A stretch of DNA of 51,292 nucleotides, from the NCBI GenBank assembly GCA_034687125.1, contig JAQGBZ010000416.1:1-51292 (forward strand), written 5' to 3'. Origin of the DNA: Neelides folsomi. Its lineage: Eukaryota; Arthropoda; Collembola; Neelipleona; Neelidae. Positions 29,801-43,700 of the stretch are shown here, piece after piece. The position numbers were made by a program, and so were the translations under genes. The notes under the pieces were generated by a model. That model worked only from the letters and a program-made list of their open reading frames with translations. It ran no database searches and was not told the origin of the DNA. Position 1 is the first letter of the stretch; each line of letters begins with the position of its first letter.

Positions 29801-32520
29801 CCGTCTCTTCATTACTACAACCCTTATTAAAAACCCATACTGATGAAACGGAAAATAATCATCATTATTAACCATCTCACCAAACGCTCAACCTATCACC
29901 TTATTTACAACTTTAAAATGAAAATTTCGTCAAAATAAACATAAACCCGCCCTTACTCCTGCTTATTAGACCTGCAAAGTACTGTGGACGGCATTTAATG
30001 ATGGTAAACGACGTTCCAATCCTTGCCCTGCATAGGCATCGCTTACGAGCGCGTCTTCCTACGCTTAATAATTCATCTTTAAGATTCGAATATGATTTTA
30101 ATACAGATTTCCAAGGTTAATTCCCCCAGTTCGAGAGTAAATAAAAGAGTGGCAATAAACAAGTTTAATAATTTCGGTTTTGCATGTCATTAAAACTCGA
30201 ATTGGTGAGTTGCCTGAGGAGGCAAAGAGGCAATAAAGGATGAAATTACCTTTTCTAAATATTTCTTAAACTCCCCTTCTTCACATTTTTACGACATTTC
30301 AAAAGTCCGAAAAATATAATTTAGATCCATTGACTCTCCTTTAACAAAGATATGGTTATGCTTCATAAGCTGTTTTTATATTCCATTTATTGCTTACCCT
30401 ATACTCAATTTATATATTTAGTAGCTTGGCTAATCATTGCTATACCTTATGTATGAGAATCCGAGTTCCTAATTTATCTTATTACCTTCAAGTCTTTTAA
30501 AAAGTCTTACCTGTCGACCTGAAACTACTTACTTTCAGGTAATTTGGAAGAAATAAGGATTAAAGTACCTTTGTAATTTGATATTTGAAACTTCTTATTC
30601 GGCTCATACTAATGTAATAAGCTGTTAGCAGGGTTTTTTTATTTCAAAAGCAGATCTACCGTTGTATGGGTGAACAGACAAGTATAATCTTTGCTTATGT
30701 ATTACTATAAACAAGATAATGAGAAATTAATTTACCCTACGTGAACTTTGACGAGTTTATATGTAAAAATGTACAAGATTAATGAGGGACGTAGGAGATG
30801 TTGCGGCCGACAGGTGGATGATGGGATTTATGAACTAATGAATGACACCATGAGGATCACGAACTCATCTTCTCCCATCCACACACCGAGCAGGGATGAA
30901 TGAAAAGGATATTAATGCTTCCTTTATCCCCCCGATGAATTAATCCACTATTTCTCTCACGCGGAGGATGGGAACTGATCGAACGTGAACGCACATTAAA
31001 TAAGATTGAGAGAGATGTGATGAGAGGAGTCGTTGGTTTAAAGGTATTAAACCAGGGCCAAGGGAGGAAACAGGGATGTTCAGAGAGAGATTGACAGGTA
31101 ATGAGGAGGATAATGGGCTATGAGAAGGTGATCGCGCTGGTGAGGAATCTCTCCAAGGAAGGAATCTCCTTCAAACTCCACCTGCATGTTTTGGGACCTC
31201 TCGTAAAAGTAAATGTGTACACAGGGATGACATTTAACATACAGATCCGACATGCATACTCCTTTGCTATTACATTGAATACAACAATTCCTCCCAAATA
31301 TCCCAACTATGAGAATAACAAAGAGACATTTACCAACTCCGTTGTTTATCCCCTCGAATCTCTCTCGATCTTCCACTAATTTCATTTGTTTCTCAGCAAA
31401 TCTTACATCGACTATCGAGTTGTCTAACAATGTGAAGATGAGCATGTGTGTGAAACTTGTTACTTTACATCTTCTTGAATCGTATAAAACACAGGCTGAC
31501 TATAATTGCGACTTTTTACAAAACGGTTCGTCCAAGAAACTTAAATATTTTATATAACATTTTTTTATTCTTGTGTAACATACCGTACAAGATAGTTAAA
31601 GTATGTACGTAAATATTTAAGTAAATTCAGTAAGGCTATTAATACTATAAGTATAGCTTACGTGGTGTGTGTTTTATTTATATATTTAGGTGTTAAACAT
31701 TAAGTTGAATGCATTGCCTTTATCGCTTTTATGTTCAATTGCGCTATAGAATGTGTATGTAAGAAATTTTTAGAATTGCTCAAAGAAGCAAGCGGCTTTT
31801 TTTCAATGACTTTTTATAAAACAATTTCTTCCTAGATTAGATTACATACCTGTATAATAAATATGCCTGTAAACCATTAAAAGTAAAACTACAGTTTACT
31901 TTATTTTTGTAGAAACAAATACGAGGATTGTAAGCTGTGTAATAAAATTCACTTCTGTCAACCGTCCAAGGTTCTCAATTAACTTCCCCCTTAACATTGT
32001 TGAAATAAAGAAGAGGAATCATATTACAATTAACGGGTCAACCTTTACCAATCAGATTCTCATCACTAAACAAACCCCGCCAGTGAAACTTGAGATTTTA
32101 AAAAGTGAGTATTATCGAGAAATCGAGAAGACTTTAAGGACACTTCCGAGATTTTTTCTCAACCACTTCATGTAACCATTATAATAGATGGACATGAAAG
32201 TAATATTATATTCCGTTTGAGATTGTTAAGGACGTACAATGTAAATATCTCCTATGTGTATTATTTATGTCTTCGGTATATAGATTGTTAAAGGGGGTAA
32301 TAGACGCGTGCATTAACTCGTGTACTTAGGAGGAATAATAAGTATTTTATATTGTATAAGTATCCAAACACATTATTTCCTCGAGATCTCGTCGAGAGTC
32401 ATAAAATGATTTGAGAGGAGGGATCAAATGAGCCCCTATTTTTAAACCCTTATCATGAGATAATTTACAAGATTGATTTATGTCCGCGTTTACATCCTCA
32501 GCATTTAATTATACGGTCGT
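20891..32520. other. Gene-poor 3' flank of ems, part 1
   Basis: No recognisable protein or RNA gene. ORFs are at most about 120 codons and none has a motif I know (for example plus 29331-29657 and minus 31080-31445). Points of note are a 14-bp palindrome TAACAACGTTGTTA at 21057-21070, a splice-flanked candidate exon at 25773-25854 (minus), a GC-rich patch at about 24500-24600 open on both strands, and a run of short hairpins at about 29575-29715. The length and lack of genes next to a homeobox gene suit a regulatory domain, which is inference. Confidence 0.45.
25773..25854 (-). other. Candidate exon flanked by consensus splice sites, minus strand
   Basis: On the minus strand ATTGCTCTTTCAG precedes the segment and AAAG|GTAAGTAA follows it, both close to consensus. 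With the acceptor shifted 7 nt to TTGAG, one frame is open throughout and reads GGERVRDEEEAIVEVMDSRVK, an ordinary acidic protein sequence. With the stronger CAG acceptor that frame has an early stop, so the segment could instead be a 5' UTR exon with a start at ATGGACAGTC or at an earlier out-of-frame ATG. I find no convincing partner exon and recognise no family. Confidence 0.25.
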
Positions 32521-32880
32521 CCCCTCCAACGGCCCATCACTCCATCATATGCCTCTGAGCCAATAAGGAACTCTAATTATTCTCTCTTAAACGAGGCCCC
32601 TTCCTCTCCCCTCTCTTCTTCCCATCGTCCAGGCTCATCCGAGATCCAGAGATATAATGTGATTATTATTATGGACGGGAATAAATATCCTCCTGAATTT
32701 TACTATCACAGATATAGCCGCATGCCTTCCCTCCATAGTCCTGAGAGATCCGAGGCTCATTTTGCTGGAGCTTCTCCTCAAACCGGTTTCCCACCCTATT
32801 CCACATTATTTATAAATTAAGGCACCTTAAGACAAGTCAGGCCTCTTAACAATTGTTTAAATTACGATCAAAATAAATTA

Positions 32881-33300
32881 CACCCTAAATAAATGTTTAA
32901 CTAATAATTATCTCCTTCCTCCTCCTCCACCTTGGTCCATGGTCGATTCACCCGTCCCCACATTCCATGCATACATTCCATTACTTAATCATTTCTTCCT
33001 CTCCGTACTTATTACGCCTCTATCAAGTTTTTCTAATGGCCATCATTAACCTCATCTCAATTACTTTCTCCTGACTCGTCATCATCATCAGACGCAGCCC
33101 CTCTCCAATCTCCATCACCACCTTTATGAATTCATGTGGCTTTTTAACGAGATTCTCCGACCCTTCCCCGTCCGAATCTCTTATCCTCATCATTCTAATT
33201 CCTTCGCTTCACTTTACATGTAAACTATCTATTATCTCTTTAACTCCTACTGCAAAATTCCCCATCGTCCTCGCCCATTATCAAATCCACTTCATTCCTA
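32881..33300. other. Strongly C-over-G-skewed, pyrimidine-rich block
   Basis: A hand count of the plus strand gives about 141 C and 32 G in these 420 bases; in 33001-33300 it is about 100 C and 24 G. A shorter similar run lies at 32521-32640. The block is not a simple repeat and holds no long ORF on either strand. Runs such as CTCCTTCCTCCTCCTCC could form triplex (H-DNA) structures or act as a polypyrimidine-rich transcribed region; function is unknown. Confidence 0.6.
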
Positions 33301-36300
33301 CTTAAGTATTTATCTTCCAATGGGTGAATGAAACAAGATACATTAAAATTCCTTTTTATACCTAAACAATTAAGATTTGAATTCTGCATAAGTGAACCGA
33401 CCATTTTTATGAGCTTGAAATTTATTTATTACTTTTATTACATTCATTACACTCTATAAAGTGCTCAACTGTAATTAAATCCATTTAATTTCCTCAATAT
33501 TGTTTTTTATGGTTAATAATCATAAATTAGTTTTTGGACTTTTAATTGTTAAATAATAACTTTCTCAACCTTGAAATTTAAAATTATTTTAAAAATATGT
33601 AATTATGAATATTCTGGGGAATATAAGGAAAAGGAATGCTGTCTATGGCGATGCTGAGCAAATGAGTGCAATTAGTATGAGCTCATCGTTTTACAGAGTT
33701 ATTAAGCCTTATTAATTATATAGATAAGCGAGTTTAATAAACTGGAAAGGTAAAGATAAAGAAAAGGAACTATTCCAGACTAGATGATTAATCCCAATTA
33801 CTCACTCTGACTGAGGCAGTGAGGAATCTTTCCGGAAGAAATGGGAATTTAATTGTAGCAAAGGTAAGTAATTTTAATAAACCATTTGATTACTAAAGAT
33901 GTGAATTGCGATTAAGTGAATAAAATATACGAGGTCGACCAAACAACCGTCGTATTTAAGCCAGTTCATCATTTGTTCATTTTGAACTTGGTTATAGATA
34001 TTATTTATTATGCGTGTGTATGAGTGTTTGTGTGTAGGCTGGTGGTGCACGAAATATGTAATTATGTAATTGGCAATTCATAACACATCGGCCGGTACGA
34101 TGGATGGACGGACGGACGAGACGTTTCACATTATTATTATCATCATCAAAACACGGAGCTTTGTGGCTCTCTTTACATTCATCATACTCATTACGAGTCG
34201 GAGTACATATTTATTAACATGTTTCTCCCAACCTCAAATTCCACCCTCAAATATTCAAGCTTAAATGTCAGATACACTGACAAGCATAGACAGGCAGAGT
34301 ATTCGCATTTCCCTTATTAATCCAACTTCACACTCCCACATTAAACCTCATTTGTCTCAAATCTCAATTACCTCAATTTGAGCGAGTTTATTCTTATTTA
34401 ATTATATGTAATTCGAAGCTCCTTACAACAAACTGCTACCAACTATGCTGCTGTTATGAGGTATGAATAATCATTTGAACCACATAATTCCTAATCACCA
34501 TTTAATTCGTTCCAGATTCCTCTAATGCTGAGAGCGAACATAATGCAATTAACTACGAAATTTGTATACACAGTAGTTCTTTACACTTTGGGAAATTAAT
34601 TGTAAGTAAGGTCTCGCATAAAATTATATTTACCATATGGCAAAAGGCAAATTACTCGTCCACTATTATTCGCTAATAGGAGTAATTTTCCATTAATCTA
34701 ATGAGTAACAAGATTGCAATGTGATTGCGATTATGTTGGAAAAGTCATGCGAAAATCCGCTTGAACACACATTAATTAGCTCCAATTGTACGAGGAGTTA
34801 AATTTATGCATTCTAAATTACGAATATTCTCCTGGGCCCTTCGAGTCCATTGCACTAAATTAATACGAAATGGGAAATCTCTCAAAATGTGTGTTTTGTT
34901 TGGTCCGTTTGGACGTATTTGTAAGCCTGAAACCCCAGTGGGTCTGAAAAGGAGGGTGTTCCAACCTATGAGTGGAGAAGGGGAGTAATTAGTATCCCAA
35001 TTGGAATTCGTGAATCCCGAACTCTGCTCGAAGCAATTGGAACAGACATCCGCTGTAATTGAGCTCGAGGAAATGACTCCATAATGAGTCTCTCATTCCT
35101 CGCCCAACCCACTTCCATGGACAAAAGGCCGACGTGCCAAATTGCTTTGTTCCTTTCATTCTCATTCACTCTTTTATGTCTCTCTCTTTCTCCAATCCTC
35201 ACTCGCTTTCATTCCATTGCCGGATTATCCAATATCAGCTTTGAACTTCGTCTTTAAACTTGTTTATAATATTTTTTGAACTTGGAGGCTGACAGCCGCT
35301 GTCATTAAATATATTAATTTAACAATTATTTGCAACTAAATGTAAACGTACTATATACACATCAACAATAGAAATTGGTAAAAAGGGTAATCGGAGAAAA
35401 ATGAGCCCTGAGAAAGAACCAACCCATTGGATCTAAACGGAGAGTGATGAGAGACAGGTTTGCGAAAACGACGACCGTCGTATAATTAAGTAATGTAAGT
35501 AGTTATTTTGCATACACTGATGTGGTTTTGCTACTAGTGGTAGTGGAAGGGTTAGTCGTCTGAAACCGACTCCCTCCGCATGCTAATAGGAAAAAGCTCC
35601 AGTTGGCGACTCAGCCATTTTGCCATATTATTTTCTCGTAAATCGAGTGGGGAGGGGAGACCGGAGGGAAAATTCGTCGTAAATGGCTCAGCTCGATGAC
35701 CATATTCGAGCAGAAGTTATAGGGCGAGTTGGGGAGAGTCTTTAATAATAATTTCCTTACAAATGTAATGGGGGCTCATTTGGTTGAAGCGAGGAATCCT
35801 CTCGGAGCTTCTTCCAAAGGAGAAAACGCTTCTTGCATTCCAACATTCACACTTTGCTCCACCTACCAGAAGCATCATGGGCCATTATGGAGGTAATTTC
35901 TACATATTTACTTGGACCAAGAACAGAATTTCAAACAACGGGTCTCAAATGCCGCCGCGGGTCCCAGGCAAGAATGCACACACAGTAGTAGACATTATGT
36001 ATGGAGGAATTAGGAGAGGAGGGGAAAGATGTGAAAACACAGAATGTATGAGATGAGAGTGATTGAATAATAATGTGTTTTTTCGCTCATTACTAAAATA
36101 TGCAGAATGTGTCCACTCTTGGTCATGTTTTTCCAGTAATTAAATATCTACACATCCAATTCTTAACGTCTGTTGTCACGCAAGCTGAAGCCTCCAACTC
36201 ACCTCGGCCTCTTCTCCCTCATCAATCAGAAGGTGAATATTTGTTCCTTAATTTGTAATTACATAAATTTTTCCAAACAACGCGTTTTTTAATAAGCATT

Positions 36301-39300
36301 TGGGCATGTAGAGGGTAGAAATGATTTGTGATCTGTTTCTCCTGCTCCTGTCCAAACTCCAATGACAGAACCCACGTGAGGGAGATAATGATGAAAAGGG
36401 CGCAGTCTGAGACTCTACATTCATTATTCACCATTTAACCCCTCTTTAATCCATTCCTCCAATCTTGATTCATCTCTCTCTAAACTCGTCTCTCCCTATT
36501 GGCATTTAAGGAAATAAGGAGTTAACAACACATTTTTCTCTATTATCTTAGCTCCACCATTCCATTACATTTCAACTGATAGATATAACTCACTGACTCG
36601 AATTTGAATGTATTTGACTTCAAAACGATCATCAATCTACATAAGTATTTTTCATCGACCCACATACGTATAGGAATAGGAATAGGAATAATAAGTATAG
36701 GAATAATTTAGCTATAATACAATAAGATTAAAACAAGTATGATCATGTAACAAAACAATGATGTACATTAATTAATAACAAGATGTGAACTTATCTAATA
36801 AAATGTGAACTCTTTATTTTCATATGAGAGGAGGAATGGAGGTTTATATTATAATTTGATAATTATGAAAAACTTGGATTATGTTACAAAGTTGGCAATA
36901 CAAGGAGCCGTGTAAAGCTGACCCTGTCAATCAGCGTCTTCTCTCCCATCAAAGGAATGTAGCTTGGACGTCGACAGGAGTATAAGAAGGAGTTAAAGAG
37001 CCAATGAGAGTAAACAGGGTGAGATGAATTTATTTCCTAACCCACCACTCCACTTAATCATTATTTATCAAAAATCAAGCATTCATAGAGCGATTCCATG
37101 CAAGTTCTGATGTTCTGGTCGTTATATTCTGTATAGTAGAAGATTCGTAAAAGTTACTTATTATAAAGATGGTTTCATATATGCCACCGTAGTAGCCGCA
37201 CCGGTACGACGGCGGCTGACCTTGGCCAATCCTCCATATAATTACTCGATTATACATATTATATTACTCATCCTTCTTCACTAATGTGATTCCGGATGAT
37301 GTTTTAACTTCAAGCTTGAATCGGCCGATCCTTGATGGTAAAAATCGTTTAATAAACCTGCCTCAAGCCATTAATGATGAGTCGTCCACTTCTTCCAATA
37401 ATTAAGAGCTAATATGGCCGGTTCTTAACATCATATTAGGCTATATTAATATCATAATGGCCTCAAATGAATGCCCATTATGCAATATAATGTTAAGTAC
37501 CTTAGGGAAGGAATTTGGATCCAAGTTCTAAGAATCATGGAATGAAATCATGGATGACTACTCGTCAGACACGTCCTAACCCACATGAATGGTTGGTGAA
37601 ATATTTTAATATTATAAGAACGAGAGAAGTGATCTAATGTGGGGCTAATAAGGAAAGGCAAGACATCCATCATCTTGTAATATGCCGACTGCCCTCGGAC
37701 AAATGAGAAGAGATTTTCTCTCACAGTTACAGAACAGACCGGAGGCATTTTTCTTAAGCCTAATTTCCCCCATCCGCATTGCTTTCTCAACATTTATCTT
37801 GGGTCAATTTATAATGAGTTCAATTTTTATTAGCTTCAATTATCCCAGGGAAGAGATAAACAAGGAAGAGTCAGAGTCATTTGCATATATTTATATGAGC
37901 ATGGATGTGGGAGCACATGACGAAAAAATGCTCCGACTGCCTTTAATTATCTCCCTATACGCGTTATTTTATTGATTTATGATGAATATTTAAATTGACC
38001 GGATAGCTTCTGCTCATATTAAAGTTATTAAACTTGTTCACGACTCCTTTAGAAATTTAGAACTCGCACCCAACTTTACTAGTCTAATATAAAAATTAAA
38101 ACAAATAGCCCTTTGGGTTATAAATGATAGTTAAATCGAATAACCGCAAAACCACACCTATCAACCATTATTAATCTTACTATTTAGACCTAATTAATAT
38201 CTTCAAATTCTCAATGCAATGATTGCTAATTTTCATTCATAAATTTACATGATTATTTGGAGAATAATTTTATTCTCATTCAACAATAAGATAATAAATG
38301 TATTTACTAGTATTTCGAGATGATTCTACGCGCGTAATAGGCAGAATTGAGCATAGGCATTTAGATGCATGTTTAAGGAAATATAGACAAAACAGGATCC
38401 ATCAATATATTTATGTACTTTTTGGGTATTTGTAAAAGAGTAAATAAATACATTTATTATTACTTTTGCTTAATTTATTCAGCCCTTTCATTTTTACAAC
38501 TTAAAATAAAAGTGTAGGAAGCTAAATTTTATAATGAATTATGATGGTGATTCTTGAGCTGAAAAGATATTGGAATGACAGAGTTGTAAATATGTTAATT
38601 TAAACATTTCATTCCTCATTTTATGATCCCTCTATTAACTCAACGGCATCCTCAGTAAGGGAGATGAGAGGGCACATGAATTATCCAATTAGAAGGCCCT
38701 CATGTTTCATCAATTGCTATCAAAATCGTTTCCTCATTTCCTCTTCATTGAAAAAGCGTAGGATGGAAATAAAAGGAGATTACAACTTGATAAATTATAG
38801 GTAATTACTCAGATGAGTTTCAGGATCATCTGAATAGTAAAATATATATTAGATGGGTCTCGTCGTAAAACTGTGCCCAACTAACTGAATTTTACCTTAC
38901 ATGTTCTTATTATGTAGATTGTAGATGTTCCCAGAACAAGAACATTCAGGATTTTATATCCACCTTGATTGACCACACTGGGCCTCACTTAATATTCAAA
39001 GAACCCTTGGTCCAATCTCAAAAAAGTAATCCTGACCATATAACTCTCGATGGAATGAATTAACTCCGACCAAATTGGCCCTTCATGGATAGCAAAGACG
39101 ATGGTAATAGTTTTATACGTGTCAAACTCCATTTGCTCCACCAATAGAGCTTCCATTTATTAGTCTTATTTATGCCCAGCCTTTGATGGCATGATTTATA
39201 CCAAAATGGGCCTTTATTGAGAACGTATATTTATCGTGTAAATCTTCCAATTACGTTAATAAAGCCACAATTTATATTTTTCATTCAGAGAAGAGTGGGA

Positions 39301-40440
39301 GTTGAGAGGAAAGTGGTTTGAGAATAGGTCTTTAAGCGGTTATTTATTGTTCAAACCGGGAGGAAATGGAAATGAGTATTTTAATATAATGAAGTGGAGA
39401 GTTGGAGAGAAAAGGCGAACAGTATGTGTGAATGGGAATGGCCAAGGTTAGCAATTGGAATAAGTTGACTGGACGAGAGAGAATTCCTCATTGTTGAGCC
39501 ACAGCGATCATTGGTATCTTTATATTACGTATTTTGGAGACGAAACAAGTCTCCGACTTTAAGGAATATCTCCTATATACTTACCCTTATGTAGTCCGCG
39601 TATTTACCTACAGACAGTTCAATACAAAATGGTTACAAATTAGTTGGAGAGTCTTCGTTGTTAGTAAAGCTGTTTTCTTATCGTTAGTTAAGTATACGAG
39701 TCTATTACATTGGAGCTTCTCCATAAGATGGGAGATTTTGGAGAGATAAGGAGAATCCTCTTAATTCTCCCTCCTCTTTCCGCAGACACACGCACCGGAG
39801 CTGTTCCAAAGACAAGTTTCTGTGATTGCATTGCTAATCTCTACTACTTGTATTTATTGTAAAACTTTTTCCCAAACAAAAAATGAATACTACTCATCAT
39901 TAGAAAAATTCACCTAAATGCTCAAGCCTCTGCTTGTCTGATCACACCGATCGTCGAATGGAATTGATTCAAATGTTTCAAGAGTATCAACATTAAGTAG
40001 CTGAAAGTTGAAGTATAAAAATTAGGAAATGTGGTGTGATTTTCACTATATAACACAGGAAAATATAAAAAATGTGATGCGATCAAAATATTCAGACAGG
40101 TAAAATTGAAACTCTAGTTTTTTTTGGAGCGGCTGCGACTCATGTAAATTTAAATATGTTGGGATATTTATTTTTCCAACACTCAAGAAGAAAAATGTAA
40201 AGTTGAAGCCGAGATAACAGAGGAGACTTAAGTCTGTAACTCTGCAAAGGCATAAATAAGGAAGCAGGAAGAAGGGTCGGATCTTTTGTTGGAACAACCC
40301 AATGAGAATGGAAGGTGAGATGAAAAAAAGTGGATTTGAAGGTATTTGGCAAAAGAATTGGAGAGGCTCATTTGTTGGCGCGAACTGTCCCGTTCTATTA
40401 GGAGCCGGTGAGAATAAGTTGAAGACCAAACGACTGAACC
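33301..40440. other. Gene-poor 3' flank of ems, part 2
   Basis: No gene recognised. AAAG|GTAAGTAA at about 33860-33869 (plus) is a good donor match with an open frame before it (READS like TEAVRNLSGRNGNLIVAK), but no acceptor or homology supports an exon. ORFs at 35784-36056 (plus) and 37682-37975 (plus) are of chance-like length and composition. A small TAGGAA repeat lies at 36671-36690. The 127-codon minus ORF at 40046-40429 is hydrophobic because the plus strand there is purine-rich; I do not call it. Confidence 0.4.
36671..36690 (+). repeat. TAGGAA microsatellite, about 3.3 copies
   Basis: TAGGAA repeats three times plus TA, and a further TAGGAA copy follows about 8 bp later. It is a short simple repeat without apparent function. 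Confidence 0.8.
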
Positions 40441-40464
40441 TCTTATTTCTTACGTGTATATTTT

Positions 40465-40758
40465 ATGCGGGCGGGAGCCGAGGTTTCGCCCCGTGTCGAG
40501 AGGGTTTTTTGTGTATGTGGATTGGGATCCGGTTGGGCCCGACGGGACGTCGAGCTCGCCGTGCCGAGAGAAGAAAAAAGAATCTACGCTCCCCATGACG
40601 CTCCTCTCGCGCAATTCAATGCGGATCGGGCCGCTGAGAAAATCCACACAATTAAGTGCCCAACTACCAAGAGCTCAAGCGGAGATGTCTGCGCCATTAT
40701 ATTGATAACTCTATTATTTACCATTTGGACACTCTTCCCTGCCCAGGGTCCCTCGTAG
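40465..40758 (+). CDS. Candidate 97-codon ORF in a CpG-dense island, unrecognised
   Basis: The ORF begins MRAGAEVSPRVERVF and ends in a hydrophobic stretch at residues 75-92 (VCAIILITLLFTIWTLFP) followed by AQGPS and TAG. If real, it would be a small single-span membrane protein with a C-terminal anchor. Many codons end in G or C (GTC GAG CTC GCC GTG CCG), as in the ems exons, and the island has roughly 20 CpGs in 40452-40632 by hand count. Against it, the other two plus frames and one minus frame are also open through the GC-rich part, as expected from composition alone, and I recognise no family. It could instead be a promoter-type CpG island. Confidence 0.25.
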   Translation: MRAGAEVSPRVERVFCVCGLGSGWARRDVELAVPREEKRIYAPHDAPLAQFNADRAAEKIHTIKCPTTKSSSGDVCAIILITLLFTIWTLFPAQGPS

Positions 40759-43700
40759 TTCGGTTTCGACCGCTGGCTCCTTCGTCACTTTACCCTAACT
40801 TAAACCCTGAGAGCTCTCCATAGATCAGGGCCATTAGGAGACCCCGAGACTCCTCAGGACTCTCAGTCAAGCCCCATGTTCCTCTAATTGACCACTATCA
40901 CTCCTGGCAAAAGGGACTCTGGAGAAGAACAATCCCTCTTTCCAGATATTCCATACGTTACATTACTACTAAATACCTTCACTTCACTCCCTAAAGAGGA
41001 TTGACAGCCAGGATTCCATAACTTGGAAAGTCTTGTAATAATTCCTCTTAAATTTATCATATTACTTCCCAGGTTTTATGCCTCCGTCCCTTATAGGGTC
41101 ATTTTTATACGCCAGACAATTATGCTGCACATTACCAAGGAAGACATGCAATGATGTTTTGAGCCGTGAAGGGAGGTGTGAGGATAACAAGTGTCTCATT
41201 ACCAATTCGGAGGTCCAGGAAATTCTCATAGAATTCTTAATGGAGCTCTCGGATTAATCAAGTGGAAGAAACACGGGGGCTCCGATTTCTCAATTAGCAT
41301 ATTCCAAATGGCTGACACGTCTGGGGTTTGGTGAGGATATGGTGAGATTATTGATGTTTCCGGAGGCCGGAGAAGGAGCCGATGGAATTAATTCTCTGTC
41401 AGAACATTTTTGTTCTTCCTCTCCATCAAAGGAGGTTCTCTCATCATCCTCGGAGGATATTTCTATTTCGTGTTTTGACACTCGGGAAACAATGAGGAGC
41501 GAGTCCATTTATCCCATGATAGGGTCGGAGGTCAAATAGCCTCATCTCCACTTCCTGCAGGGCGGAGGGGTAGTGAATATCCATGTAAGTAAAAGAAGGT
41601 ATATATTTAATCAACTCCCCGCCTCGTTCCTTCCACTCCCTTAACGTTCTCCATGGTGCGAAAGAGATTACCCCACGAACCCATTACATCTCACAACGTC
41701 TTCATAAGTATTCATGTATGGATGATGGGGAATTGACATCTGCGACCTACACCAAATAACCTTCCAGCCACATTCGGAATCTTCATCATCATCATCTTTA
41801 AAGATTCCAGGGTTTCATGATGACTCGCAGGTGCTCGTAAGATCCCTCACTTACTTCACTCCTCTCTCACTTTTACTTCATACTTATAAATTTACGAGGG
41901 CCAGCTAGCATTCATTAAAAACCCAAACTTCGAGCACGCCTATAAGTAGTCAAGTCAAGCAAAGTGAATAACATTATAGGTTCCTCCGAAGACCAATTTA
42001 ATAGTATGGTTTAACAGGGCTAGTTAAGTCTCTTTTGTTTAACAACTCCTTCAGCTAGCAATTATTGTGTTGGAATTCCGCGTAATAACAGCCCAAAGGG
42101 CTCAACATGTCCAACAACGTTCAAAAACATCGCAACTAGCACTTTACTTTACAAGAAAACATTAACCATGTCATACTACATATAAATATATTATAGGTTC
42201 TTAATAATTAATTCTTGAAGTATTGAGTATTACTTCAAATGCATAAGTTATGGCAAATGAGACATGACGGTATAGTTTAACTATAGATATTTAATATCTG
42301 TAGTTATAATAGTATAAATCTTTCATTAAATAAAGTTTAAAAAACGACAGCAATAGAATTTTATATTACTCATTTTACCAGGAATTTTTCACCGCTTTAT
42401 ACTTCCAAGTGAGTGTAAATTGTTGAGAGAAATTGACAGCAAGTTACGTCTCTATTTATTTGACAATTTCTCTCGCTTGGCACCTAACGACGAAAAAATC
42501 CCGAAGATGTAAAAAGAATACCCACAGTGCAGAGGAGTCTTAAACGGCGGCGAGCCAACAATAAGAGTGAAGTTTGAGTTAACGACTCACGTCCGACCTT
42601 ATACAATTCCTTTTAAACTCCCATATTTAACTTTCATGAGGTTACCGGCGAGTCTAATCCTATTCCAAATAACATCATCGTTTACGATCTCCACAATTGA
42701 CTCACACCATGAGACCAATATTTGACATCAAAATATTTTTATGCTTCGGTCATTAACCATTTAATGGGCAATGAATTTATTAAAAGAGATGTACACACTC
42801 AATTTATATTTTACCGCTTAGTTTTGAAAATTCAATTTGTAATTTGTATTAATAGTTTGTGCGCCTTTATGGTAATGTAATGGTAATGCACTTACCTATG
42901 GATTTACCTATGCTATGTTGATTATTTATTGCTTCTGCAGTTGTGAGAGTTTACTATTCGTGGCGTGTAGTATGAAGACATCGTTTAAAAGTTGCAAATA
43001 AAAATATAATTTGATGATCACACATGCTGTGTATTTTAGTAATTTAATGTGTACCTAATTAATTTTTGGATCAATAAAACTTGTTTGTAAGTATGAACAT
43101 TCAAAACTTTTGTATATTATTCATTCAGATGAAATAATTATTATTGGTTTGTTTGTTTTTCTTTTAATTACAAATATTTACAGCTAAAATTTTTATGAGA
43201 AGAATAAAAAAATTAATTGTCGAACTATTCGTTACATGCATTACAAAAATATTTGTTAAAAGTGTAATGATCGACACAATTGAAAATCTGGCTTCATACT
43301 TCAAAAGAAATTAATGTGATAGTGAGACATATGAAGGGAGTGAAAGTGACGTATTAATCCATGCATTCATAAAAGCATAATTCCCACTCCCCATGAGAAA
43401 AGGAGCATAATAGAAAATGTAAAGGATGGGAGTTGGGCACTAGATGATAATTTGAACAAGTTAGTCAATTTTCAGGTTTCGTCGTCCCTCGCGGGTGATC
43501 AAATAAAAGGGATGGCGGGAGTGCGAGGGTGCGGAGGACGAAGTCAAAAAGTGAAATGAAGACATTAGACAGGAGTTCATTTGTGGAGTCATAAAATGTC
43601 CCTGGTCGGCCCATCATCCCTCGAATTATGATTCCTCCAATAGAGTCACCAAACTCAAAGTATAAAACCTGAGCATACATCCATATACACTCTATTACAC

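Noticed and set aside
40046..40429. Longest ORF apart from ems exon 1, minus strand, 127 codons, hydrophobic
   Set aside because: Its Phe/Leu/Ser-rich composition follows from the purine-rich plus strand; it has no motif, no codon preference and no splice context.
41290..41539. Overlapping acidic/Ser-rich ORFs on both strands
   Set aside because: Protein-like at first sight, but open on both strands with mixed codon endings; no supporting splice or start context.
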